From the NCBI GenBank assembly GCA_002067205.1, contig MVQL01000245.1:1-64000 (forward strand): a stretch of 64,000 nucleotides of DNA. The letters run 5' to 3'. Below are positions 24,513-34,073 of the stretch, in pieces. How positions within the stretch are numbered: the stretch's first letter is position 1; every line of letters starts with the position of its first letter. The notes below the pieces were generated by a model. That model was not told where the DNA came from and searched no databases. It saw only the letters and a list, made by a program, of their open reading frames with translations. A program made the position numbers and the translations under genes. Source of the DNA: Pelotomaculum sp. PtaB.Bin104. Its GTDB lineage: Bacteria > Bacillota > Desulfotomaculia > Desulfotomaculales > Pelotomaculaceae.

Positions 24513-24543
24513 GAGCCGGAATTTGCCACCTGGCTCTTTTTTA
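24511..24543 (+). terminator. Terminator after the macrodomain gene
   Basis: AAGAGCC and GGCTCTT form a stem with a 14-base loop, followed by a T-run. It begins within the stop codon. Confidence 0.75.
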
Positions 24544-24771
24544 TGATGATAAGCGGGTCGTATATGATCCAGCACGACTACCCAAACCTTTACACAAAGA
24601 ACGGGATAGTATAATGCCTCTCAGGGGAGGGGTCTCCAAGTACAAATGAGAGCCAAAATGAAGGTGCCATAATGTTTAAAACTATATTACATATGACATT
24701 GAAAGCGAAGTGGGAATTGTATTGGCTGATTGATGAAACTTATGTTTAGTGTCTTTAATTAAGGGGGAAAA

Positions 24772-25899
24772 ATGGATAATCTGCTTAAAACGCCTCTATA
24801 TGATCTGCATCAGCTTTACGGAGGCAAAATGATCGAGTTTGCCGGTTGGTCCATGCCGGTTTATTACAGTGGCATAATTGAGGAACACGAGGCGGTGCGT
24901 GCCCGGGCCGGGCTGTTTGACGTGTCTCACATGGGCAAATTAGAAGTTAAGGGAAAGAGCGCATGTGCTTTTCTCCAAAGGTTGATCACCGGAGATGTGG
25001 GCGTAATGGTAGACGGACAAGCCATCTACTGCCTGATGTGCTATCCCAATGGCGGGGTGGTGGATGACATCCTGGTCTACCGCTTTAGGCCGGGCTATTT
25101 TTATGTGGTTGTCAATGCCTCCAACACCGATAAGGATTTTCAGTGGATGGTGCAGAACAAGACAAGTTATGATGTTGAAGTAATTAACGTGTCCCGTGCT
25201 ACTGCCCAGCTGGCCCTGCAGGGCCCCCTGGCTGAAAAAATTTTACAGAGCATGACTGAGGAAGATCTGGCGGTCCTGCGATTCTTCCGGATCCGGTGCG
25301 ATGTTAAAATTGCCGGTATTAATTGTATGGTTTCCCGCACCGGCTATACCGGCGAGGACGGCTTTGAAATTTACACCGATCCCGGACAGGCGGCAGCTTT
25401 ATGGAAATCCATATTGCAGGTAGGCAGTTCCGCCGGTGCCGTACCCGTAGGCCTGGGTGCCAGGGACACCCTGCGCCTGGAGGCCTGCTTTCCCCTGTAT
25501 GGACATGAATTAGCCCCGGATATTACCCCCCTGGAGGCTGGCCTGGGCAAGTTTGTTAGGCTGGATAAACCAGATTTTATCGGGCGCGAGGCCTTGACTG
25601 AGCAAGCAGCGCAAGGGCCAGCAAGAAAACTGGCCGGTTTTGCTATGGAAGACCGGGGTATTCCCAGGGCAGGTTACCCGGTGGAGTATAGCGGCAGGGG
25701 CATTGGACATGTTACCTCCGGCGGCTACCTGCCGACCTTGAAGAAAAACCTTGGACTGGCCCTGCTGGAGGCGGAATATGCGCATGAGGGTACAAAAATA
25801 GATGTGATCATCAGAAATAAAAGGCAAAAGGCGGCGATCGTGCCGATCCCGTTTTTTAAAAGGCCTTACCGGAACAAGCAGAAAGGAGAAACAGTATGA
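24772..25899 (+). CDS. gcvT: Glycine cleavage system aminomethyltransferase (T protein)
   Basis: Transfers the methylene group of glycine from lipoyl-GcvH to tetrahydrofolate and releases ammonia. 375 residues, full length: HQLYGGKMIEFAGWSMPVYY at the start, RAGLFDVSHMGK, GYTGEDGFEIY and PVGLGARDTLRLEA, and the C-terminal barrel GHVTSGGY. AAGGGGG precedes the ATG. First gene of gcvT-gcvH-gcvPA-gcvPB; its stop overlaps the gcvH ATG by four bases. No glycine riboswitch could be recognised in the 230 bases upstream. Confidence 0.95.
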   Translation: MDNLLKTPLYDLHQLYGGKMIEFAGWSMPVYYSGIIEEHEAVRARAGLFDVSHMGKLEVKGKSACAFLQRLITGDVGVMVDGQAIYCLMCYPNGGVVDDILVYRFRPGYFYVVVNASNTDKDFQWMVQNKTSYDVEVINVSRATAQLALQGPLAEKILQSMTEEDLAVLRFFRIRCDVKIAGINCMVSRTGYTGEDGFEIYTDPGQAAALWKSILQVGSSAGAVPVGLGARDTLRLEACFPLYGHELAPDITPLEAGLGKFVRLDKPDFIGREALTEQAAQGPARKLAGFAMEDRGIPRAGYPVEYSGRGIGHVTSGGYLPTLKKNLGLALLEAEYAHEGTKIDVIIRNKRQKAAIVPIPFFKRPYRNKQKGETV

Positions 25900-26276
25900 A
25901 TATCCCCACTGACCTAAAATATTCCAGGGAGCACGAGTGGGTCAAAGTTGATGAGTCCGGGGTGTCCATCGGCATTACCGACCACGCCCAGCATGAACTG
26001 GGGGACATTGTTTTTGTGGAATTGCCCGAGGTAGGGGCCCAGATAAACGCCGGTGAAGTGTTCGCCGTGGTGGAGTCGGTTAAGGCAGCCTCTGATGTTT
26101 ATGCCCCGGTGAGCGGCAAAATATTAAAGACTAATGAGGAGCTTTTAACCGCACCGGAAATAATCAACAGCAAACCTTATGGGAGCTGGTTTGTCGTAAT
26201 CGAAATGTCCGACCTGGGTGAGCTGGAGCAACTGCTCTCTGCAGACGAATATGGTGAATTCTGCAAGGAGGAATGA
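25896..26276 (+). CDS. gcvH: Glycine cleavage system H protein
   Basis: Lipoyl carrier that shuttles the aminomethyl group between P, T and L proteins. 126 residues, usual length. The lipoyl-lysine is K63 in VVESVKAASDVYAP; GDIVFVELPEVG precedes it. Translationally coupled to gcvT (ATGA overlap) and overlapping the start of gcvPA. No gene for the L protein (lipoamide dehydrogenase) is in the window. Confidence 0.95.
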   Translation: MNIPTDLKYSREHEWVKVDESGVSIGITDHAQHELGDIVFVELPEVGAQINAGEVFAVVESVKAASDVYAPVSGKILKTNEELLTAPEIINSKPYGSWFVVIEMSDLGELEQLLSADEYGEFCKEE

Positions 26277-26278
26277 CC

Positions 26279-27616
26279 ATGTATCCGTATCTCCCAATCA
26301 CCGAAGCTGAGCGCAGGCGGATGCTGGATGTCGCCGGCGCGAAGGAAATAGATGATTTGTTTAAGGACGTCCCTGCTGACGTACGTTGCCAAGGCCCCCT
26401 CAACCTGCCTGGCCCGCTGTCGGAAATGGAACTGGCCTGCTACATGAGGTGCCTGGCGGGGAAAAACCTAAACACTGAGGGCTATGCCTGCTTTCTTGGA
26501 GCGGGGGCATATGATCACTATATCCCCAGTGTAGTCGGTCAGATGCTGGCGCGCCAGGAGTTTTACACCGCCTACACGCCCTATCAGCCGGAAATCAGCC
26601 AGGGCACCCTGCAGGCGATCTTTGAATACCAGACCATGATCTGCGAGCTTACCGGGATGGAGGTGTCCAACGCCTCCGTGTATGACGGCGCTAGCGCCCT
26701 GGCCGAGGCAGTGTCGATGGCAGGTAGTGCCACTAGCCGCAGGGAAGTCCTGCTCGCCCGGGCTGTCCACCCTGAGGCCAGGGAAGTGGCGAAGACCTAC
26801 TCCCGCTTTAATGGCGTGGAGCTGATCGAATTGGACTACCAAAACGGGGTGACCAACCTGCAGGAGGCGGCGGAGCGGATTAATGACCGGACGGCCGCCA
26901 TTGTGCTCCAGAGCCCGAATTTTTTCGGCTGTTTGGAGGATTTGAGCAAATTTGCGGAGCTAGCCCACCGGCATAAGTCGCTGTTTATCGTCAGTGCCGA
27001 CCCCGTCTCCCTAGGCTTGCTGCAGTCTCCCGGCGCGGCTGGGGCTGACATCGTCGTCGGGGAAGGACAGGGGCTAGGTAACCCCTTGAATTTTGGCGGT
27101 CCTTATTTCGGCTTTATGGCCACCACGGAGAAATTGATGCGCCGGTTGCCCGGCCGGATCGTTGGCCAGACTACCGACAATGACGGCAGACGCGGCTTTA
27201 TTCTGACCCTGCAGGCCAGGGAGCAGCATATCAGGCGGGGCAAGGCTACCTCAAATATCTGTTCCAACCAGGCCCTGTGTGCCCTGGCAGCCGCTATTTA
27301 CCTTACCGTTCTGGGAGAAGCGGGGCTTAGGCGAGTCGCTGAGCTGTGCCTGCAAAAGGCCCATTACACCAGTCAACGCCTGGTGGATACCGGTAAATTT
27401 ACACCGGCCTTTACCGCCCCGTTCTTTAAGGAGTTTGTTGTAACTGCCAAAGAGGATGCCGCCAGCCTGAACGCCCGCCTGCTGGAGCAAAATATTATCG
27501 GTGGTTATCCCTTGTCCAAAGATTATCCGGAGCTGGGCAACGCGCTGTTGATCGCTGTTACTGAAAAAAGGACCAGGGAGGAAATCGACCAGCTGGTTGA
27601 ATATAGTAAAAGGTGA
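26279..27616 (+). CDS. gcvPA: Glycine dehydrogenase (decarboxylating) subunit 1
   Basis: First half of the split P protein, which decarboxylates glycine with PLP. About 445 residues. Starts MYPYLPITEAERRRML; FLGAGAYDHYIPSVV, YQPEISQGTLQAIFEYQTMI and the ANICSNQALCAL-like block TSNICSNQALCAL are typical. Of two ATGs (26273, 26279), the second has better distance to AAGGAGG. The PLP lysine sits in the other subunit. About 140 bases separate it from gcvPB. Confidence 0.93.
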   Translation: MYPYLPITEAERRRMLDVAGAKEIDDLFKDVPADVRCQGPLNLPGPLSEMELACYMRCLAGKNLNTEGYACFLGAGAYDHYIPSVVGQMLARQEFYTAYTPYQPEISQGTLQAIFEYQTMICELTGMEVSNASVYDGASALAEAVSMAGSATSRREVLLARAVHPEAREVAKTYSRFNGVELIELDYQNGVTNLQEAAERINDRTAAIVLQSPNFFGCLEDLSKFAELAHRHKSLFIVSADPVSLGLLQSPGAAGADIVVGEGQGLGNPLNFGGPYFGFMATTEKLMRRLPGRIVGQTTDNDGRRGFILTLQAREQHIRRGKATSNICSNQALCALAAAIYLTVLGEAGLRRVAELCLQKAHYTSQRLVDTGKFTPAFTAPFFKEFVVTAKEDAASLNARLLEQNIIGGYPLSKDYPELGNALLIAVTEKRTREEIDQLVEYSKR

Positions 27617-27754
27617 CTGCGTAGGCAACAATAACAAACCTCAGAACCAAACTGTTTATATTTGTTGAATTGAATCTTTGAAAGTTCCCTAGTCTAATAA
27701 TTCAGGCACAGGTTGATTGTGTAATTGTTGATTGCGAAAGGGGATAGCGCTGTT

Positions 27755-29203
27755 ATGGAATTGATTTTTGAGCAAGGCGCTCCGGGCCGGACCGGCATCC
27801 GCCTGCCTGCCGCTGATGTCCCAGAAAAGGAAATTGAGCAGATGATTCCACCTAAATACCTGCGACTGGACCCGCCCCGGCTGCCGGAAGTTAGCGAAGT
27901 GGAGGCGGTGCGACACTTTGTCGGCCTGTCCCAGCTAAACTACGGCGTGGATACCGGCTTTTACCCGCTAGGCTCCTGCACGATGAAGTATAATCCCAAG
28001 GTCAATGAAGAAATAGCCAACCTGAATGGCTTTAGGGGCGTGCACCCCTATCAAAACGAGGACACGGTGCAGGGGTGTCTGGAGCTGCTTTACCAGATGG
28101 ACCGCTACCTCTCTGAGATCACCGGCATGGTCAAATTTTCAATGCAGCCGGCAGCCGGCGCCCAGGGTGAGCTGTCAGGCCTGATGATGATCAAGGCCTA
28201 CCATGAAAACCGCGGCGAGGGTCACCGCACCAGGATTATTGTGCCTGATTCCTCCCACGGAACCAACCCGGCCTCGGCCCAGATGGCCGGCCTGGAGATC
28301 GTCGAGATCAAATCCAGTCAAAGCGGCCGGATTGACCTGGACGAGCTGAAAAAAAATCTTGACGGCCGTTTAGCCGGGATCATGCTAACCAACCCCAATA
28401 CCCTAGGACTGTTTGAGTCCGATATCAGAAAAGTCGCTGATCTGGTGCACCAGGCCGGCGGCCTGCTCTATAACGACGGTGCAAACGCCAACGCGATCCT
28501 TGGGATAGCCACTCCGGGCGCGATGGGCTTTGACGTAATCCACCTGAATTTACACAAGAGTTTTGCAGCCCCCCATGGCGGCGGTGGTCCAGGCTCAGGC
28601 CCGGTGGGGGTAAAAGAGCACCTGGTGCCCTTTCTTCCCAAACCGGTGGTGGAGCTCAAGGAAGGCCGCTATTATCTGGACTATGACCGACCCCTTTCCA
28701 TTGGCCGAGTGAAAGCTTTCTATGGCAACTTTGGCGTGGTGGTTAAAGCCTACGCTTATATCCGGGCCATGGGGCCGGAGGGCTTGCGGCGGGTGACGGA
28801 AGACGCGGTGCTAAACGCCAACTACCTGATGCAGCGGCTCAAAGGTTACTACGAGTTGCCCTATAACCAGGTGTGCAAGCATGAGTTTGTCCTGTCCGGC
28901 AGCAGGCAGAAGGAAAAGGGAGTGTCAACCGAGGACATCGCCAAGCGGCTGTTGGATTACGGCTACCACCCGCCGACCATTTACTTTCCCCTGATTGTCA
29001 AAGAGGCGCTCATGATCGAGCCAACGGAAACGGAAAGCCTGGAGACTTTAGATGAGTTTATTGAAACGATGATCAAGATCGCCCGGGAGGCAGCACAGGA
29101 GCCGGAAACGGTAATAAAGGCGCCCCATACTACCGTTGTCGGACGGTTGGACGGGGTAAAGGCGGCCCGCAAGCCTGTTTTGAGGTGGAAGCCTGATGCC
29201 TAA
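27755..29203 (+). CDS. gcvPB: Glycine dehydrogenase (decarboxylating) subunit 2
   Basis: Second half of the P protein, carrying the PLP lysine, K268 in [21 protein letters not shown]. About 482 residues. [18 protein letters not shown] and the [16 protein letters not shown] block confirm the family. ATG at 27755 has AAAGGGGA upstream; the open frame begins a little earlier without a better site. Last gene of the operon; a weak terminator follows. Confidence 0.93.
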   Translation: MELIFEQGAPGRTGIRLPAADVPEKEIEQMIPPKYLRLDPPRLPEVSEVEAVRHFVGLSQLNYGVDTGFYPLGSCTMKYNPKVNEEIANLNGFRGVHPYQNEDTVQGCLELLYQMDRYLSEITGMVKFSMQPAAGAQGELSGLMMIKAYHENRGEGHRTRIIVPDSSHGTNPASAQMAGLEIVEIKSSQSGRIDLDELKKNLDGRLAGIMLTNPNTLGLFESDIRKVADLVHQAGGLLYNDGANANAILGIATPGAMGFDVIHLNLHKSFAAPHGGGGPGSGPVGVKEHLVPFLPKPVVELKEGRYYLDYDRPLSIGRVKAFYGNFGVVVKAYAYIRAMGPEGLRRVTEDAVLNANYLMQRLKGYYELPYNQVCKHEFVLSGSRQKEKGVSTEDIAKRLLDYGYHPPTIYFPLIVKEALMIEPTETESLETLDEFIETMIKIAREAAQEPETVIKAPHTTVVGRLDGVKAARKPVLRWKPDA

Positions 29204-29239
29204 ACTGAACACGATAAACTGATAGTGAATTAAATTACC

Positions 29240-29292
29240 CCCTATGGTAGAAATTCGATAATATCATAGGGAATAATTTTTTACGGCCAAAA
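29240..29292 (+). terminator. Probable terminator of the gcv operon
   Basis: CCCTATG and CATAGGG pair around a 28-base loop that may pair further, and a TTTTTT tail follows at 29287-29292. It lies about 35 bases after the gcvPB stop. Confidence 0.55.
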
Positions 29293-29540
29293 AACAATGA
29301 AAGATCGAAGCTATCTTCCATCGGAAGTCACAGCGGCAGGAAAATGTCTTGAGAAGAAGTTATGATGGCATTAGTTCATTGAGTTGGATGTTTTTTGGGA
29401 GAAACATAGTTACCCCAAATAGCGGCAGCAAAGCTTAGCTTGCTGGAATGGAGCGGCAACATTTAAGAATACGGTTATAAAACACCAACCAGCTGCTTGG
29501 TTAATATAATTATATTATACGCTAGAAAAGGTGTGATTAA
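29293..29540. other. Intergenic, nothing recognised
   Basis: About 250 bases between the gcv terminator and a small membrane gene; no RNA or gene signal seen. Confidence 0.4.
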
Positions 29541-29669
29541 ATGCCGACGACTGAAGACCTCCGGCATGATCTTCTATTAATCATTACGGTGGCCCTATTC
29601 ATTTTTCTTGCCACCGGCTTTCTAGGGCCCGGGCAGATAACTGATGAAGAGACTGTGGTGTTTCCCTAG
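29541..29669 (+). CDS. 42-residue single-pass membrane peptide
   Basis: Short gene with ATG at 29541 after AAAGGTGTG. The product has a charged start (MPTTEDLRHD), one membrane helix (LLLIITVALFIFLATGFL) and an acidic tail (DEETVVF). It ends 30 bases before another small unknown gene, so they may be one unit. No family recognised; the good codon structure and helix make it more likely real than chance. Confidence 0.5.
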   Translation: MPTTEDLRHDLLLIITVALFIFLATGFLGPGQITDEETVVFP

Positions 29670-29699
29670 ATTAAGCGGGACGCTAAAGGGGATTTTTGC

Positions 29700-30050
29700 A
29701 TGTTTTCATCCAGCGATTTAAATACATTAATGGATCAGATTGCCCAATTGGGCAAAGGAAATTTCAATTCCGCCAAGAACATGTCGAAATCTTGCCCTGG
29801 GAATGTTGGAAAGAACAATAAAACGAACAATAATGGTATCCCGGGTCTCAACCCAGCCAAACTTTTAATTATCGCCGGGCTTCTATGCGGGGCACTGGAG
29901 GTCAAGTCTATATTAGTGGACAGGGATCAAATAGTAAATATTCTCCTGGAAGGATCCTTGAGGCGAAAGACAAAGTTAGATAAGATGCTGGATGAGATTG
30001 GGGAGATGCCGTTTGATGATGTATTAAAGGCTGTCTTGGGGAGAGTATAA
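29700..30050 (+). CDS. Unknown 116-residue protein
   Basis: Preceded by AAAGGGGA. N-terminal half is polar and rich in Asn, Ser and Lys; residues about 49-75 hold a hydrophobic stretch (PAKLLIIAGLLCGALEVKSI), and the C-terminus is a charged helix (KLDKMLDEIGEMPFDDVLKA). It may be a spore or membrane-associated protein, but I cannot assign it. Sits directly after the 42-residue membrane peptide. Confidence 0.55.
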   Translation: MFSSSDLNTLMDQIAQLGKGNFNSAKNMSKSCPGNVGKNNKTNNNGIPGLNPAKLLIIAGLLCGALEVKSILVDRDQIVNILLEGSLRRKTKLDKMLDEIGEMPFDDVLKAVLGRV

Positions 30051-30182
30051 AAGTGTTCTATCCACAGTCCGCAAACCGTGTTGCGGTCTTCAAACAACAA
30101 TAAGTTTGAAGGTCAACACCCGGCTTGAACCTTTGTCTGTTAAATATCGCTTTTGAGAATGGCCAAAGCGGCCTGGTTGTAA

Positions 30183-30400
30183 ATTGTGGTGTCTAAATCA
30201 GGATTACAAGCCGCCCGAGCAAAGAAGGGCATGACCGCGCTGGCCGGCCCGCAGCACAGCCAACTGGCCGAGGTGTCCGGGGTGCTGGATACGGACTGGA
30301 AATATTAATAACGCCAACCGCCTGGTGACCCTGGTGGATAACCATGACTTGGAGAAAAGAATCATGAGCTGGGCTGCTGGTCAGGTGGACCCGGTTTAAT
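30183..30400 (+). pseudogene. Remnant of a GH13 alpha-amylase-like gene
   Basis: Two fragments in different frames read as amylase: first GMTALAGPQHSQLAEVSGVL followed by DTDWKY and a stop, then GNINNANRLVTLVDNHDLEK. The VDNHD block is conserved region IV of GH13 enzymes, with its catalytic-site Asp. A frameshift falls at about 30303. The rest of the enzyme is absent. It relates to the starch/glycogen genes seen at the other end of the window. Confidence 0.5.
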
Positions 30401-30571
30401 AACTGTGATTACAGCACAATCGGGTTCTTCAGCCGGCGGGTGGCTGGAGAACTTCATCCCACCCGATTGAACTGGTCCGTTGAGCGGGCACTTTTGGTAT
30501 TGACAGGATATTGGCTTTTGTCTACGATTAAAAAGGTAGAATTATTATCTTTAAGCGGAAGGAGAAATTTT

Positions 30572-31093
30572 ATGCCGGCTGCATCGAAGTTCCGCGAACT
30601 GATCCTGACTGTTATGATGGCAGTGCTGCTGTCCCTGGTCATTCGCACCTTTGTGGCGGAAGCCAGGTGGATTCCTAGCACCTCCATGCTCCCCACCCTC
30701 AAGGTGGGAGACAGGCTTTTAATAGAAAAAGTTTCTCTGCGGGTGAGTGGTGTGGACCGGGGCAATATTGTTGTTTTTAAAGCCCCGCCGGCCAGCCGCC
30801 TGGATGAGGTGATGATCAAACGGGTAGTCGGCCTGCCGGGGGATACGGTGTCAATAAAAAGGGGTATTGTCTACGTCAATGGAAATCCACTGGAGGAGCC
30901 TTACGAGCTGGAAAAGCCCAGGGAGGACTTTAAACTCTTTACAGTGCCCGAAAACAGTATCTTCGTTATGGGCGATAACCGTAACAACAGTTATGACAGC
31001 AGGTTCTGGGGTGTGGTGCCGATGGAGCTGGTTATCGGCAAAGCATTGTTTTGTTACTATCCCTGGCGCGATATGACCGTATTTGAAATATAA
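30572..31093 (+). CDS. lepB: Signal peptidase I
   Basis: Membrane serine protease that removes signal peptides outside the membrane. 173 residues, Gram-positive type with one N-terminal helix (ILTVMMAVLLSLVIRTFVAE). Catalytic Ser is S38 in PSTSMLPTL, catalytic Lys K83 in MIKRVVGLPGD; GDNRNNSYDSRFWG closes the site. ATG at 30572 follows GGAAGGAG; a longer open frame upstream is part of the amylase relic region. A terminator follows. Confidence 0.92.
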   Translation: MPAASKFRELILTVMMAVLLSLVIRTFVAEARWIPSTSMLPTLKVGDRLLIEKVSLRVSGVDRGNIVVFKAPPASRLDEVMIKRVVGLPGDTVSIKRGIVYVNGNPLEEPYELEKPREDFKLFTVPENSIFVMGDNRNNSYDSRFWGVVPMELVIGKALFCYYPWRDMTVFEI

Positions 31094-31102
31094 ACTTAAC
31101 GA

Positions 31103-31140
31103 AGCCGGTTGCCAGTGCGGAAACCGGCCTTTTTATTTTG
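31103..31140 (+). terminator. Terminator of lepB
   Basis: GCCGGTT and AACCGGC form the stem with an 11-base loop, followed by CTTTTTATTTT. Confidence 0.8.
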
Positions 31141-31324
31141 TATGACTACATAATTGTTTCATTACCTGTTAAGAATAGGCAATTATGCTGATGGTACAAG
31201 CCGATGTTCAAGATAATTTTTATTCAGAGAAACCTGTGCTGCTGTGGATTACTGGCAGGTTATCAACTTTGACTTTAAGAATATTAGAATATGATTAGTA
31301 AGTTTGTTAAGTTGGGGAGGATTA

Positions 31325-32104
31325 ATGCTTTTTATGAAACAATCACACCAGTGGCAAAAGGTTATTTACCCTAATCAGAGTGGAATTAACCTGACCGGGT
31401 TGCTTTATAAAAAACCGGTCGCAGCCGGGACGGTAATCGTTGTTTGTCATGGCTTTGCAGGCAGCAAAGAGGGCGGCGGGCGTGCGGTCGCCATGGCCGA
31501 GGAGATGGGGCGGCTCGGCTACTCCACGTTACTTTTTGACTTTACCGGCTGCGGAGAAAGCGAGGGTGATTTTGCCGGAATCAGCCTGACTCGCCATATC
31601 GGGGATGTCAAGAGTTCGGTTGATTTCTGCCGGGGACTCGGCTTTGAGCGGGTAATCACATTGGGCCGGAGTTTTGGCGGGACGGCGGCGCTTTGCCTGG
31701 GTCGGTATGGCGGCCGTATAGCTGGAGTCTGTACCTGGGCAGCGCCAGGAGCGGTGCAAGAGGTGTTTGCTCGCTACCGGAAGCAGGCGGCAAAGACAGC
31801 GAGTGATCTTTTCCCCATTTCTGAGGAGGAGGGCGCACCTAATATCAGCAAGGGATTTTTTGCTGATCTTGACCGGCACGACGTTTACGGCCAGGCTGCC
31901 CTCATTGCGCCTGAGCCGCTATTAGTTATCCATGGGGAGCAAGATCAAACAGTGCCCGTGGGCAATGCGCAGGCTATTTTTGATGCAGCGGGTGAGCCGA
32001 AGGAAATAAAAATCATCCGCGGTGCCGATCATCAGTTTACCGGGCGTTACCAGCCGGTATGGGAGACTTTCTTTGGTTGGTTGCTACAAAAGTTTCCTGT
32101 ATAG
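31325..32104 (+). CDS. Alpha/beta hydrolase
   Basis: Serine hydrolase of about 259 residues. The nucleophile elbow is GRSFGG (about residue 116); the oxyanion region is VVCHGFAGSK; the acid is in IHGEQDQTVP and the His in RGADHQFTGRY. Similar proteins are called peptidase- or esterase-like; the substrate is unknown. ATG at 31325 follows GGGGAGG. Single gene. Confidence 0.85.
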   Translation: MLFMKQSHQWQKVIYPNQSGINLTGLLYKKPVAAGTVIVVCHGFAGSKEGGGRAVAMAEEMGRLGYSTLLFDFTGCGESEGDFAGISLTRHIGDVKSSVDFCRGLGFERVITLGRSFGGTAALCLGRYGGRIAGVCTWAAPGAVQEVFARYRKQAAKTASDLFPISEEEGAPNISKGFFADLDRHDVYGQAALIAPEPLLVIHGEQDQTVPVGNAQAIFDAAGEPKEIKIIRGADHQFTGRYQPVWETFFGWLLQKFPV

Positions 32105-32606
32105 CTTCATTAAATAGTTACGCTCCATTTAAGGAGTGTCATTATTTGAATGATTATTATACAGTATTATCGTTAACCGATAGCGCCCGTTTTAGGCTAT
32201 TCCTACCTGGTAACCAGGTAATTTTGATGATAATTTCTATTATATAGCATTCTTTCCCTTTAAATACCCAACCGTACTTGCCGTATCAGAATTTTCCCCA
32301 GTCAAAAATATAATAGTTGTCATTTTTTTCTGAGTTCTAGTACCGATAAAGGGGGACAGTATCCGCTGCCGGGGTATTGTAGAAATATCATAGAACTCCT
32401 CAATAAGCCCAGCCATGGTAACCTGTGACCCCGGGGAGATTAGCATAATTTTTGACAGGAAGTTAAGGCCACTTATCCGAAGATTTGAAACAGATGTAAC
32501 GCAGAGGATTACATCAATTTTCACATTTAAAAAAGATAATTTTTTTAGTGCACCATCCCCGCTTAGTCTCCATAACATGTAGCAAAATCTGCGGGGAGGT
32601 GATCGT
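32105..32606. other. Intergenic region with a doubtful minus-strand frame
   Basis: About 500 bases. A minus-strand frame of 126 codons (32240-32620) runs through it but has no ribosome site, overlaps the next gene and matches nothing I know. I do not call it. Confidence 0.4.
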
Positions 32607-33017
32607 ATGGATATTAGCACTCTCTTAGCTAAAATAGAAAAAGCTTACTACAACGAAAGAAATGCGGCGGCCTTATACAGCCAGCTCCTGGCTCTTGCTA
32701 CGGACTATGTGAGCACCGAGGCCTTGGTGGAAGCCCGCCGGGACAAGCGCGAGCATGCTTTAAAAATAGGCAAATTGTTTAAGGAATTAAGTGGGCAGGA
32801 CCTGACAGACCTGCAGGCGAGCGTCCCTAAATACACCTCATTCAGAGACGGGTTAAGAAAAGTGGTGCAGGCCGCAAAAGAGGCGCTGGACTTCAACCAG
32901 GAAATAATCAAGCTGGCCACCATAATACAAGTAGATGATTTATTTAAAAAAATTGGCGAAGATGAAATCACCCATTATATTAAATTTCAAGCACTAATGC
33001 GTTTTATGCACTACTAA
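32607..33017 (+). CDS. Ferritin-like protein (rubrerythrin-related)
   Basis: 136 residues with the four-helix ferritin-like pattern: E and Y in KIEKAYYNERNAAALYSQLL, EARRDKREHALKIGKLF (E...H ligand pair) and GEDEITHYIKFQALMRFMHY (E..H). It probably binds a di-iron centre and may act on peroxide, or it may be a spore-coat-associated ferritin-like protein. GGGGAGGTG precedes the ATG. Stands alone before the SASP gene. Confidence 0.75.
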   Translation: MDISTLLAKIEKAYYNERNAAALYSQLLALATDYVSTEALVEARRDKREHALKIGKLFKELSGQDLTDLQASVPKYTSFRDGLRKVVQAAKEALDFNQEIIKLATIIQVDDLFKKIGEDEITHYIKFQALMRFMHY

Positions 33018-33101
33018 AGCATAATTTGGCCGTGATATTTTAATAATCCCGATCAAATAATAATTAAAGCTATTGTTCCGGCAAAAAAGGGGGATGGGCT
33101 A

Positions 33102-33296
33102 ATGAGCAGAAGGCGTGGAGGCGTAATGTCCGAAAGGCTGAAGTATGAATTAGCCGATGAACTCGGCGTTGGCGACGTGGTGCGTAGGGATGGCGGCTAC
33201 TTCGGTAATGTTTCCTCTAAAAACTGTGGTAATTTAGTCAGACTTGCCATCGAACGGGCTGAGCAGTCACTGGCTGAGAACAATAGCTGGCGTTAA
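33102..33296 (+). CDS. Small acid-soluble spore protein, alpha/beta type
   Basis: Coats and protects DNA in the dormant spore. 64 residues. The germination-protease-like site region (LKYELADELGV) and the second conserved block (NCGNLVRLAIERAEQSL) are the SASP signatures. GGGGGATGG precedes the ATG at 33102; a second ATG at 33126 is possible. Expected to be forespore-specific (sigma G). A perfect 12-bp terminator overlaps the stop. Confidence 0.88.
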   Translation: MSRRRGGVMSERLKYELADELGVGDVVRRDGGYFGNVSSKNCGNLVRLAIERAEQSLAENNSWR

Positions 33297-33326
33297 AGGA
33301 TGCCCCTTAAGGGGCATCCTTTACTA
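33295..33326 (+). terminator. Terminator of the SASP gene
   Basis: AAAGGATGCCCC, TTAA loop, GGGGCATCCTTT: a perfect 12-bp stem that begins inside the stop codon. Confidence 0.8.
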
Positions 33327-33446
33327 TGCGCGCGCTTTTATAGCTTAATTAAGTTTGGAGTGACTTATTTAAGTTTATGATTGATTTTAAGCTTAGGTAT
33401 GATAATATACCATATGGAGTAATTTTTCTACAGGGGGAGTAGTAAT

Positions 33447-34061
33447 TTGTTTCAAAAAAAAAGGGATATCTTTTTTGATAATTTAACGATGATTGCCAAA
33501 AACCTCCAGCTCGCCAGCCAAGTTTTCCGGCAAGAGATTGATACGCCGGCCGATGCTGAGGAATATGCCGTCCAGCTAAAAACAGTTGAGGAAATGGGAG
33601 ACCATTATACCCATGAAATAATCCTGGCTTTGAACCGGACGTTTATCACCCCTTTTGAGCGGGAAGATCTCCTGGGGCTAAGTTTAAAACTGGATGATGT
33701 TTTGGACTGTTTGGAAGCCTGTGCCTCCCGCTTGGAAATATATAATATGGTTGAAATTGACCACTACATGCTGCTTTTCACCAAGAATATTGAGGAGTGT
33801 ATTCAGGAAATAACCTACGCTATTAGCCACCTGGTGGACAAACGGCTCAGTGATATGAGCAAACATATTCACAAGATTAATGAACTGGAAAACATAGCGG
33901 ATGATTTGCTAAGGGACAGCTTGAAGACACTATTTTCTAATTGTACCGACGCAATTGAATTAATTAAGCGCAAAGATATATATGGCATGATGGAGGCAGT
34001 TTCAGATTCCTGCGAGGATGTAGCCAATATCCTTGAAGGCATCATTATGCGCAGTTCTTAA
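33447..34061 (+). CDS. DUF47/PhoU-like phosphate transport regulator
   Basis: All-helical PhoU-like protein of 204 residues (DUF47) that accompanies Pit transporters and probably controls them. Recognised by MFQKKRDIFFDNL at the start, the EEMGDHYTHEI block (metal-binding E...D...H) and TPFEREDLLGLSLKLDDVLD. The TTG start has AGGGGGAG upstream. Ends about a dozen bases before the transporter gene. Confidence 0.88.
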   Translation: MFQKKRDIFFDNLTMIAKNLQLASQVFRQEIDTPADAEEYAVQLKTVEEMGDHYTHEIILALNRTFITPFEREDLLGLSLKLDDVLDCLEACASRLEIYNMVEIDHYMLLFTKNIEECIQEITYAISHLVDKRLSDMSKHIHKINELENIADDLLRDSLKTLFSNCTDAIELIKRKDIYGMMEAVSDSCEDVANILEGIIMRSS

Positions 34062-34073
34062 AGGGTGGGTTGA

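Noticed and set aside
24544-24771. Glycine riboswitch before gcvT
   Set aside because: The paired aptamer core sequences could not be recognised.
32240-32620. Minus-strand frame of 126 codons
   Set aside because: No ribosome site, overlaps the ferritin-like gene start, no family; AT-rich chance frame or unrecognisable relic.
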